A stretch of DNA of 18,917 nt from Oscillospiraceae bacterium (lineage in GTDB: Bacteria; Bacillota; Clostridia; Oscillospirales; Ruminococcaceae): NCBI GenBank assembly GCA_016297165.1, contig JAEDHF010000018.1:1-18917 (forward strand), given 5' to 3'. Each line of letters begins with the position of its first letter. Within the stretch, counting starts at the first letter, position 1. The position numbers and the translations under genes were made by a program. Shown one piece after another: positions 1 through 6,153 of this stretch. The notes under the pieces were generated by a model. It was not told the origin of the DNA. It saw only the letters and a program-made list of their open reading frames with translations, and did no database searches.

Positions 1-75
1 TGTATATTTCTGCATTATAAAAAGGCAGAAAACAACATTTTTATAGTAGTTTTTACTACCCATCTTTATATAGCC
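1..75 (-). terminator. weak hairpins downstream of gpsA
   Basis: Two small hairpins follow the gpsA stop on the minus strand: GTAGT/ACTAC (46-50/55-59, 4-nt loop) and TTTCTGC/GCAGAAA (7-13/25-31). Neither has a clear T run, so termination here is only possible. Confidence 0.3.
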
Positions 76-1077
76 TTATTGGTTATTCCAGTATTTTTCC
101 TTTTCCGAGGTCTGTGGCCGCCCCATAAGGCGGAGAAGAGCGTCAACGGGGGTAACGTTTTCGTAGCATACCGCATAAAGCTGGTCAATTATAGGGGATT
201 TTACGCCAAGAGACTGAGCTATTTCGTGAGCGATACGACAGCAGCCGTAGCCCTCAACGGTACCTACGTTTTCAACTGCCTTAGCTGCCTCCATACCCTC
301 GCCGATAAGGATTCCTGCCCTATGATTACGGGAATGGACGGAGGTACAGGTTACTATAAGGTCCCCAACTCCCGCAAGCCCCGTAAAGGTCTCCCACTGT
401 GCGCCCATAGCTACGCCGAGACGGGTTATTTCCGCCAGTCCTCTTGTCATAAGGGAAGCGGTGGTGTTGTCGCCGAGCTTCATACCCTCTATTATTCCGC
501 AGCTTAAGGCGATAGGATTCTTAAGAGCGGCGGCGGTTTCACAGCCTGCCACGTCCTCGTTGATATATATACGGAAGGTGTCTGTCTGTAGTGCATTCTG
601 TATGAATTCGGAGCAGGACTTATCCTTAGAAGCCACAACAACAGTGGTGGGCATACCTCTTCCTACCTCTTCTGCATGACAGGGGCCTGCCATAACTGCG
701 ATAGGATTATGGGGGATTTCCTCGCCGATAACCTCCGAGAGGCGCTTATGAGTCTGCTCCTCGAAGCCCTTACCTACGTTAAGAATAACGGTCTCTTCGT
801 CGATATGCTTGGACGCCTTTATGGCTACCTCTCTTACGAAGGGGGAGGGGATAGCGAAAACGAGGATATCTGCACCCTTTACGCAGGAAATATCCGTAGT
901 AAAGCTTATCTTATTTGAAACGGGAACGCCGGGAAGAAGCCGTTTATGCTCTCCGTAACGCTGTATATCCAGGATTTCCTGCTCGTTATTGGTCCAGGCG
1001 GTAACCTCGTTCCCTGCCTTGTTCCAGAGTACGGCAAGGGCGGTTCCGAAGCCGCAGCCCAGTATGGTAATTTTCAT
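76..1077 (-). CDS. gpsA: NAD(P)H-dependent glycerol-3-phosphate dehydrogenase
   Basis: This 333-residue cytosolic enzyme should reduce dihydroxyacetone phosphate to sn-glycerol 3-phosphate, the backbone for phospholipid synthesis. The length is normal for GpsA. An N-terminal Rossmann segment (ILGCGFGTALA, about residues 5-15) is followed by KGFEEQ and by the family block AGPCHAEEVGRGMPTT. The C-terminal domain carries ALKNPIAL with the family lysine, then GDNTTASLMTRGLAEITRLG, TFTGLAGVGDLIVTCTS and SRNHRAG. The nucleotide loop is one residue shorter than the usual GAGSWGTA, reading GCG-FGTA. It starts 16 nt after the HD-domain gene on the same strand, behind a GAAAGGACG ribosome binding site, so the two are probably co-transcribed. 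The family assignment is secure; only the cofactor preference is uncertain. Confidence 0.95.
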   Translation of the reverse strand: MKITILGCGFGTALAVLWNKAGNEVTAWTNNEQEILDIQRYGEHKRLLPGVPVSNKISFTTDISCVKGADILVFAIPSPFVREVAIKASKHIDEETVILNVGKGFEEQTHKRLSEVIGEEIPHNPIAVMAGPCHAEEVGRGMPTTVVVASKDKSCSEFIQNALQTDTFRIYINEDVAGCETAAALKNPIALSCGIIEGMKLGDNTTASLMTRGLAEITRLGVAMGAQWETFTGLAGVGDLIVTCTSVHSRNHRAGILIGEGMEAAKAVENVGTVEGYGCCRIAHEIAQSLGVKSPIIDQLYAVCYENVTPVDALLRLMGRPQTSEKEKYWNNQ

Positions 1078-1093
1078 ATTCTACGTCCTTTCG

Positions 1094-1750
1094 TCAGATA
1101 AGCTGCTGCTCGTTTATGATGAGCCTGAATTGCAGTCCCAGCTTTTCAGCCGCCTTCCTGCACATAACCATTCTTCCGAGAAAAATCTCAAAATAGTCCA
1201 TTATTGAGCCGTAACGGGTATCAATTTCAAGCTTCAGCTTCACGATAGTATGCTCCTCGTTTATTTTCAGCTTCGACTTTTTAACGGAGTAGTTAACCCT
1301 GTCGTGGATATCGAAGGCGGAAATGTCGCTGTTTCTGACTCTGCTCCGTCTTACGTCGGACTTGTCCGCTAAGATAAGGGCGGCGGAAACGGCGTTAACG
1401 GGAACTCCCGTACCCTCGTCGTGATTGCCTATGGCGGTAACTATAGTAGCTATATCCTCCGGCGGCATATTCATATTATCGAGGATACGAAAAGCCATAA
1501 CCGCACCGCTTTGTGAATGGTCGATACGGTTAACGAGGTTTCCAAGGTCGTGCATATAGCCTGCAATTTTTGCAAGCTCTACGTCATGCTCGCTGTAGCC
1601 AAGCTCCGAGAGAATATAGCCTGCGGTTTCGGCTACCCGTGTAACATGGGCGAAGCTATGCTCGGTAAAACCGAGAGCCACGAGGGATTCGTCTGCTCGG
1701 GTGATGTATGTGTTTATGGCGGAATTCGCCTTTATTTCTTCGTAGGTCAT
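1094..1750 (-). CDS. HD-domain phosphohydrolase-like protein
   Basis: This 218-residue protein carries a metal-dependent HD phosphohydrolase domain. The expected ligands are visible: His35 (SFAHVTRV), His67-Asp68 (GYMHDLGN), a supporting His78, a His110-Asp111 pair (IGNHDEG) and Asp129 in LADKSDV. The last about 70 residues (KKSKLKINEEHTIVKLKLEIDTRYG onward) are not a motif I recognise and may be a small regulatory domain. No signal peptide or membrane segment is visible. The family hydrolyses phosphate esters or nucleotides, but the substrate cannot be read from the sequence. It lies between glgA and gpsA on the same strand, with an AGGA ribosome binding site about 8 nt upstream. Its 5' side holds a 12-bp hairpin and a long palindrome, so its expression may be uncoupled from glgA. 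Confidence 0.85.
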   Translation of the reverse strand: MTYEEIKANSAINTYITRADESLVALGFTEHSFAHVTRVAETAGYILSELGYSEHDVELAKIAGYMHDLGNLVNRIDHSQSGAVMAFRILDNMNMPPEDIATIVTAIGNHDEGTGVPVNAVSAALILADKSDVRRSRVRNSDISAFDIHDRVNYSVKKSKLKINEEHTIVKLKLEIDTRYGSIMDYFEIFLGRMVMCRKAAEKLGLQFRLIINEQQLI

Positions 1751-1770
1751 ATTTTATCCTGTATCAAACT

Positions 1771-1800
1771 GTACGCCCACTGTAAGAACAATGGGCGTAT
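1771..1800 (-). promoter_or_regulatory. strong hairpin 20 nt upstream of the HD-domain gene
   Basis: TACGCCCA (1772-1779) pairs with TGGGCGTA (1792-1799). The stem continues with TGT/ACA inside and closes on a short loop. The one internal mismatch, 1780 against 1791, is C-A on the plus strand but becomes a G-U pair in minus-strand RNA, which is the direction of the glgA to HD transcript. Read on the minus strand it is followed by only a weak T run (CAGTTTGATA). It could be a weak terminator, an RNA processing or stability element, or a structure affecting translation of the HD gene. Confidence 0.5.
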
Positions 1801-1806
1801 AAAATT

Positions 1807-1911
1807 CAGACTGTCGATAAACCACCATCTGCGTCGTCAACCACACAATGGCAGGCACAAAGCCTAGCCGTTGTGCGGTTTCCTAGCATCTGGCGGCTTC
1901 TCGGCAGTCTG
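1807..1911 (-). repeat. 105-nt imperfect palindrome in the glgA/HD intergenic region
   Basis: The outer arms are CAGACTGTCGA (1807-1817) and TCGGCAGTCTG (1901-1911). Inside these, AAACCACCA (1819-1827) faces TGGCGGCTT (1891-1899), TGC faces GCA, AACCACACAA (1839-1848) faces TTGTGCGGTT (1871-1880), and GGC/GCC closes the centre. Three A-C oppositions (1821/1897, 1824/1894, 1843/1876) become G-U pairs if the minus strand is the RNA, while one position goes the other way. No coding frame explains the symmetry. It may be an interspersed hairpin repeat or a structured untranslated RNA between glgA and the HD gene. Confidence 0.6.
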
Positions 1912-1945
1912 TAATACATCTTATTTACTAGTTTCGATTACTTTT

Positions 1946-3382
1946 TCAGTTTTCCCAGCTGCAAAGCTCTTCGTAAAGACCAATATAGAGCTTAGCGGAC
2001 TGCTTCCAGCTGAAGTCTGCCTTCATGCCTGTTTCGATAAGCTTGTTCCATGCCTTCTTATCCTCGTAAACTGCCTTTGCTCTGTTGATTGCGCCGAGCA
2101 TATCAAGAGCATTGTAGGACTGGAAGGTGAAGCCTACGCCGTTTCCGCTGGGGTCGCCGTAGTCCATAATGGAGTCCTTTAAGCCGCCTGTTGCGCGGAC
2201 AATCGGAACAGTACCGTAGCGAAGGGCTATCATCTGTGCAAGACCGCAGGGCTCGCTCTTACTGGGCATAAGGAACATATCGGCGCCTGCATAGATTTTC
2301 TTTGCAAGGTCGGGGATATATCCGCACCTGAAGGCTACAGCCTGAGGATACTTACTCTGCATATAATAGAAGAAGTCCTCGTATTTCTTTTCGCCTGAAC
2401 CTAAGATAACAACCTTAATGCCCGAGCATACAATATCGTCAAGAACGCACTTGATGAGGTCGAAGCCCTTATGCTCAACAAGACGGGAGATAATACCCAT
2501 AACGGGAACGTCTGTCTTAGGGAGTCCTACTTCTTCAAGAAGCTTTTCCTTACAGGTTTTCTTTCCTGCCATTTTTCCTATGCTGAAGTTAGCGGGGATA
2601 GCCTTATCGGTTGCGCTGTTATACATATCGGTATCAATACCGTTAAGGAAGCCGCAGGTCTTGTACTGCTTGTTGTTAAGGCAGCGGTCGAGACCGTGTG
2701 AGAACCAGGGATTAAGAATTTCGGTAGCGTAGGTGGGAGAAACGGTTGTAACCTTATCCGCCATTTCGATAGCGCCCTTCATAAGGTTAGCGTCGCCGTC
2801 GTATTCAATAATAGAGGAGAGGTGACGGGGAATGGAGAAGATTTCCTCCGTAAGCTCGAGACCGTACTGACCCTGATATCCTATATTATGGATTGTGAAT
2901 ACGTTTCTTACGCCCCACATATTATGGTGGTACTTATAGTAAATATTGTAATAAATGGGGATAAGGGCACACTGCCAGTCGTTGGAGTTGATGATGTCGG
3001 GCTTTATGTCGAGATGCTCCATCATTTCGAGAACGGCACGGGAGAAGAAAGCATATCTTTCTGCGTCGTCGTAATAGCCGTAAAGACCGAAATCGCGCTT
3101 GAAGTAATACTCGTTATCAATGAAATAATACTTAACGCCGTTTACGGTTGTGGTGAAAATGCCGCAATACTGTGAACGCCAGCCTACGGGTACATAGAAG
3201 TTTGTGATGTACTCGAACTTTTCACGTACCTCGGGCTTTATTGTATTTATGTAATAGGGCATAACCACCATACATTCGTGACCCTCTTCAACAAGAGCCT
3301 TGGGGAGAGAGCCTGCAACATCGGCAAGACCGCCGGAAGCTGCAAAGGGCTGTGCCTCGCTGGCAACATACATTATCTTCAT
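1946..3382 (-). CDS. glgA: glycogen synthase (ADP-glucose type, GT5 family)
   Basis: This 478-residue GT-B glycosyltransferase should extend alpha-1,4-glucan chains from ADP-glucose during glycogen storage. The N-terminal domain opens with MKIMYVASEAQPFAASGGLADVAG, given here only for its position (residues 1-24). The central part has the NDWQCALIP and TIHNIGYQGQ blocks and VSPTYATEI. The C-terminal domain shows GIISRLVEHKGFDL, then KSEPCGLAQMIALRYGTVP near residue 376 with the retaining-enzyme glutamate region, then RATGGLKDSI. Length is typical for GlgA. The Lys of the classic K-x-G-G-L motif (Lys15 in E. coli) is Ala15 here. The gene is first on the minus strand, with a putative promoter at 3433-3460, and no other glycogen gene is in the window. 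The family call is strong; the nucleotide-sugar preference is inferred. Confidence 0.95.
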   Translation of the reverse strand: MKIMYVASEAQPFAASGGLADVAGSLPKALVEEGHECMVVMPYYINTIKPEVREKFEYITNFYVPVGWRSQYCGIFTTTVNGVKYYFIDNEYYFKRDFGLYGYYDDAERYAFFSRAVLEMMEHLDIKPDIINSNDWQCALIPIYYNIYYKYHHNMWGVRNVFTIHNIGYQGQYGLELTEEIFSIPRHLSSIIEYDGDANLMKGAIEMADKVTTVSPTYATEILNPWFSHGLDRCLNNKQYKTCGFLNGIDTDMYNSATDKAIPANFSIGKMAGKKTCKEKLLEEVGLPKTDVPVMGIISRLVEHKGFDLIKCVLDDIVCSGIKVVILGSGEKKYEDFFYYMQSKYPQAVAFRCGYIPDLAKKIYAGADMFLMPSKSEPCGLAQMIALRYGTVPIVRATGGLKDSIMDYGDPSGNGVGFTFQSYNALDMLGAINRAKAVYEDKKAWNKLIETGMKADFSWKQSAKLYIGLYEELCSWEN

Positions 3383-3432
3383 ATCCTATCATTCCTTTCG
3401 GTAACATTTAAGAGCTTTTATAGCTCAATTTA

Positions 3433-3460
3433 ATTTTACCATATTTTCAGAAAATTGCAA
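3433..3460 (-). promoter_or_regulatory. putative promoter for glgA
   Basis: On the minus strand TTGCAA (3455-3460) is followed after 16 nt by TAAAAT (3433-3438), about 50 nt upstream of the glgA start. The boxes are only moderately close to consensus, so this is a candidate rather than a firm site. Confidence 0.4.
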
Positions 3461-3556
3461 TAGTTTTATAAATAAATCCCGTAAATTCTTCGTAAATTGT
3501 AAAATTTAACCAAAATTTAGGGGCGTTTGTTGGATAGGGGAATAAATACGGAAATA

Positions 3557-3585
3557 TTGACAAAAGCGGCTTGTCATACTATAAT
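3557..3585 (+). promoter_or_regulatory. sigma-A-type promoter with internal inverted repeat
   Basis: TTGACA (3557-3562), a 17-nt spacer and TATAAT (3580-3585) form a consensus promoter about 37 nt upstream of the membrane-protein gene at 3622. TGACA (3558-3562) and TGTCA (3572-3576) form a short inverted repeat across the -35 box and spacer, which could be an operator. Confidence 0.75.
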
Positions 3586-3621
3586 AGCAGGTAACAGAAA
3601 ATTTGCTCGGAGGTATTTGTT

Positions 3622-4200
3622 ATGAGTTATTTATCCAATGCTGCCAAGGGACTTAAAATGATGTTCTGGGCGCAGATTGTATCAATCTTTGCCGCAGTAT
3701 TCTCGGCAATTCCGCTTATCGGAGTTATCGGTAGCTGTGGAACTGCGGTTTGCTACTTGATTACTATTGCCGGTGTATATGTAGCCGGTAAGGACGACGA
3801 GGGCTTCAAGAAAGCGTTCATTCTTACCATTGTTTCACTCGTTTTTTCTGTTATTGCTGTTATATTAGGACTTATACCCCTTATCGGAGGAATTTTATCC
3901 TCGATTATAAGCGTTTTAACATCAATTTTCGGACTTATCGTTAAGTTTTATATTATCACAACTATAGCAGGAGTTCTCAGAAAAATCGGCGCTAATGATG
4001 TAGCCGACAGGGGAAGAACAGTATGGTGGATAGTAATGCTGTGTACGGTTGCTCGTGCTGCCTTATCCCTGATTTCGCTTATCCCTGTTATAAATCTGCT
4101 TGCGCCTGCATTCTCCGCTATGATTGCGATTGTTGAGATTATAGGTACAATTCTCTACCTTATTTACCTTTATAAGAGCTATAAGGCTCTCGGAGCATAA
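3622..4200 (+). CDS. multi-pass membrane protein of unknown function
   Basis: I do not recognise this 192-residue protein's family. It is very hydrophobic, with about five to six membrane segments: roughly residues 10-33, 38-53, 64-90, 92-115, 132-155 and 160-184. Loops are short; one near residues 55-63 is charged (AGKDDEGFKK), and another near 120-130 reads RKIGANDVADRGR. There is no signal peptide distinct from the first membrane segment, and no catalytic motif. It has a consensus promoter and a strong GGAGG (3609-3613) 8 nt before ATG. The next gene on the strand starts 70 nt later with no terminator between, so the two may share a transcript. Confidence 0.8.
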   Translation: MSYLSNAAKGLKMMFWAQIVSIFAAVFSAIPLIGVIGSCGTAVCYLITIAGVYVAGKDDEGFKKAFILTIVSLVFSVIAVILGLIPLIGGILSSIISVLTSIFGLIVKFYIITTIAGVLRKIGANDVADRGRTVWWIVMLCTVARAALSLISLIPVINLLAPAFSAMIAIVEIIGTILYLIYLYKSYKALGA

Positions 4201-4270
4201 TCGGAAAATAATTTGCAACCGCTCGGGGCTAAGCTATCGGGCGATGTTGTCTTAAATAAGGAGAAAGACA

Positions 4271-4627
4271 ATGTTATTTTTTAAGAAAAAGCCCCTTATT
4301 TCTTCCCCGGAGAAGAAGGCGGCGGAAAAGCTTCCGAAAACTAAGAAGGTGCAGTTCCTGCCCCAGAAAATAGAGGAGATAACCGGGCTTTTAGATAGCG
4401 ATTTATATGAATTGACTAAGCTCACACCCGTAAACTATTACGCCTCGAAGGAAACCTATTTACAATGCACATTTTTCTATAACGAGGATTACAGCGAGAT
4501 TTATTTCGTTGTAGAATACTACGATAACGACCGTCCGAAGGGCGAAACTCCCTATTATAAGGCGGATTACGAGCTTTTCAGGAAAACTGTCGCCCGTTTC
4601 GGTCAGCATTTACCCAAAAGAGACTAA
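4271..4627 (+). CDS. small soluble protein of unknown function
   Basis: This 118-residue protein matches no family I recognise. The first about 30 residues are lysine-rich and low in structure (FFKKKP...KKAAEKLPKTKK). The rest is acidic and aromatic, with many tyrosines (YYASKETYLQCTFFYNEDYSEIYFVVEYYDND), suggesting a small beta-rich domain. No signal peptide or membrane segment is evident. It has a good AAGGAG site about 7 nt before ATG. It lies downstream of the membrane protein on the same strand and ends about 50 nt before a strong terminator, so it is probably the last gene of that transcript. Confidence 0.7.
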   Translation: MLFFKKKPLISSPEKKAAEKLPKTKKVQFLPQKIEEITGLLDSDLYELTKLTPVNYYASKETYLQCTFFYNEDYSEIYFVVEYYDNDRPKGETPYYKADYELFRKTVARFGQHLPKRD

Positions 4628-4674
4628 GCAAAAACGCAGAGCCTGCGCCCTGCATTTTAACGGATACCGGTTAT

Positions 4675-4713
4675 ACGAAAAAACAGGTTGGACAAGCGCC
4701 CAACCTGTTTTTT
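4675..4713. terminator. bidirectional intrinsic terminator
   Basis: AAACAGGTTGG (4681-4691) and CCAACCTGTTT (4700-4710) form a perfect 11-bp stem with an 8-nt loop. T runs follow on both strands: TTTTTT on plus (4708-4713) and the A run at 4678-4683 read as T on minus. It sits between the convergent genes ending at 4627 (plus) and 4728 (minus) and should serve both. Confidence 0.9.
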
Positions 4714-4727
4714 ATATAGTATTACGA

Positions 4728-5354
4728 TTATGCGATAGCCTCTAAGAGAGCCGCTTCAGCCTGTGCTGCGTTAGCGTCGCAGATAAGGTAAGCGTAGCCG
4801 TTCTTGTTGCCTACTACTGTAGCGTTTGCTGCTTCTTCCTGTGCAGGATAGAAGGCGTAGTTTTCGATAAGGTCCTTCTTACGGGCTTCAAGCATTTCCA
4901 TTACTGCGTCCATTTTTCCGTCCTGAGCCTTGATGACTGTGATTTCTAAAAGGTGAACGCTCATAAGGTTTGTAACAATGCTGTATTCCTCTGCGTCGGT
5001 TAAATCGTAGCCAAGGAATTCCTTGATTTCATCCTTGGTGCCTTCCATAAACTGGTTAGCGGGGAATTCGATACCGCAGTTAAGGATAACGTTAGCGAGA
5101 CGCTTTGTTTCGGTCTCTTCGCCGTTTTCTTCCTCAGAGGGAGCTTCTTCCTCGGTAGGAGCTTCTTCGGAGGTTTCTTCGGAAGCGGCTTCTGTAGTTG
5201 CTTCTGTAGTTGCTTCGGTTGTTGCCTCTGTTTCAGCGTCGGTTACTGCAGGAGTTGTTTCGGGGGTAGTTGTTGTTTCTTCCTTCTTACCGCCGCAGGA
5301 AGCAACGGAAAGAATCATTGCTGCTGTGAGAATAACTGCTAAATACTTTTTCAT
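4728..5354 (-). CDS. lipoprotein with Thr/Glu-rich linker and DUF4358-like domain
   Basis: This 208-residue protein begins with a lipoprotein signal: MKKYL, a hydrophobic core, then LSVASC with the lipidated Cys at residue 20. Residues about 25-85 form a low-complexity linker rich in Thr, Glu, Ala and Ser with repeated TEAT units, which likely spans the cell wall. Residues about 88-208 resemble the DUF4358 family of clostridial lipoproteins, by the pattern LEITVIKAQDGKMDAVMEML, FYPAQEE and NGYAYLICDAN. That family has no established function, so none is assigned. It has an AAAGGAAAA site before ATG. A short inverted repeat, ACGGT/ACCGT (5376-5380/5384-5388), lies just upstream. It ends at a terminator shared with the convergent gene. 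Confidence 0.85.
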   Translation of the reverse strand: MKKYLAVILTAAMILSVASCGGKKEETTTTPETTPAVTDAETEATTEATTEATTEAASEETSEEAPTEEEAPSEEENGEETETKRLANVILNCGIEFPANQFMEGTKDEIKEFLGYDLTDAEEYSIVTNLMSVHLLEITVIKAQDGKMDAVMEMLEARKKDLIENYAFYPAQEEAANATVVGNKNGYAYLICDANAAQAEAALLEAIA

Positions 5355-5469
5355 AATAATTTTCCTTTCTTTTATACGGTTTTACCGTTATGTCCGGACG
5401 TTCCTTTATTTGTTTTTATAAGCTTTTCTGAACGCCACTGTAATATACACTCCGCAAAAAACAATTCGG

Positions 5470-5730
5470 TTACAAATTTGTTAAAATTTTTTCAGAATTT
5501 TTAAATTCCTCCGAAAGCTTACCGATAATATAGTCGTAATTCCTTTTGTTATGAGGGATTATGCAGTTACTGCAATCCTTTATTCCGTCTATTAAGGTAT
5601 AGTTTCCGCCGCAGTCCGTTCTATAAAGAGGACAGTAGCAGAACAGGCAGTTAAAATCCTCCTCATTTACGTTTTTATGGCAGGGGAAGAATTCACAGTC
5701 CTTGTTGCAGAAGTATTTGTAATGCTCCAT
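5470..5730 (-). CDS. cysteine-rich small-domain protein (putative metal-binding)
   Basis: This 86-residue protein has nine cysteines in the first 56 residues: Cys8, 12, 17, 28, 31, 33, 40, 53 and 56. They sit in the pattern KYFCNKDCEFFPCH, CLFCYCPLY, DCGG and DCSNCIIPH. This matches the 'cysteine-rich small domain' family (PF04071 in my recollection), thought to bind metal, with no firm role. The last about 25 residues are a plain charged tail. No signal peptide is present, so it should be cytosolic. It is a single gene with its own promoter, divergent from the FakA-like/Ktr operon. Confidence 0.8.
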   Translation of the reverse strand: MEHYKYFCNKDCEFFPCHKNVNEEDFNCLFCYCPLYRTDCGGNYTLIDGIKDCSNCIIPHNKRNYDYIIGKLSEEFKNSEKILTNL

Positions 5731-5759
5731 AAAATCACGTCCGTTTTCTTGTTCAGTCT

Positions 5760-5788
5760 ATTCTATCATATTATGACGTGCTGTTCAA
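5760..5788 (-). promoter_or_regulatory. putative promoter of the cysteine-rich protein gene
   Basis: On the minus strand TTGAAC (5783-5788), 17 nt and TAGAAT (5760-5765) lie about 30 nt upstream of the start at 5730. It is back to back with the plus-strand promoter at 5811-5839. Confidence 0.55.
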
Positions 5789-5810
5789 TAATAATAAACG
5801 CAGAAATTAC

Positions 5811-5839
5811 TTGCATTTAAAAGTATTATGTGGTATAAT
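5811..5839 (+). promoter_or_regulatory. promoter of the FakA-C-like/Ktr operon
   Basis: TTGCAT (5811-5816), a 17-nt spacer and TATAAT (5834-5839) lie 37 nt upstream of the start at 5876. No other promoter or terminator is seen before the potassium transporter genes. Confidence 0.7.
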
Positions 5840-5875
5840 TTCAACAAATATTCTGATAAATTAAGGAGAAAGAAA

Positions 5876-6127
5876 ATGTTGGAATTCAAGTTTGATACAC
5901 AGCTTCTTATAGAAGGAACAGGTCTTGATGAGGACGAAATCTACGACTATTTCGTAGAAAACTTTAAGGGCGACAGCCTTCTTGCCGTAGGCGACGAGGA
6001 TCTTATAAAGATTCATTACCATACCAACGAGCCCTGGAGGGTACTTGAATACTGCGCTTCCTTAGGGGAAATCTACGACGTTGTGGTAGAGAATATGGAG
6101 CGGCAGGAGCAGGGCTTAAAGGGCTGA
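5876..6127 (+). CDS. free-standing FakA/YloV C-terminal-like domain protein
   Basis: The start is placed at 5876, where AAGGAGAAAG precedes ATG; an in-frame upstream ATG at 5828 lies inside the promoter. The 83-residue product resembles the C-terminal end of FakA/YloV, the fatty-acid kinase once called 'kinase to dihydroxyacetone kinase'. It shows EFKFDTQLLIEG, GDSLLAVGDEDLIKIHYHTNEP, LEYCASLGEIYDVVVENM. In FakA the C-terminal part is involved in contact with the FakB/DegV fatty-acid carrier. Here the DAK-type kinase domain is absent, so catalysis is not expected and a binding or regulatory role is an inference. It is 26 nt upstream of the potassium transporter gene and probably in the same operon. 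Confidence 0.7.
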   Translation: MLEFKFDTQLLIEGTGLDEDEIYDYFVENFKGDSLLAVGDEDLIKIHYHTNEPWRVLEYCASLGEIYDVVVENMERQEQGLKG

Positions 6128-6153
6128 ATTTTCTATGATTACGGAGGCGCATT

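Noticed and set aside
79..507. 142-codon plus-strand open frame antisense to gpsA
   Set aside because: gpsA has full family motifs on the other strand. This frame has no start signals or recognisable domain.
5180..5230. CRISPR-like repeats
   Set aside because: The short repeats are in frame within a low-complexity protein linker, with no spacers.
5828..5875. Upstream in-frame start for the FakA-C-like protein
   Set aside because: This ATG lies between the -35 and -10 boxes of the promoter, upstream of the expected transcript start.
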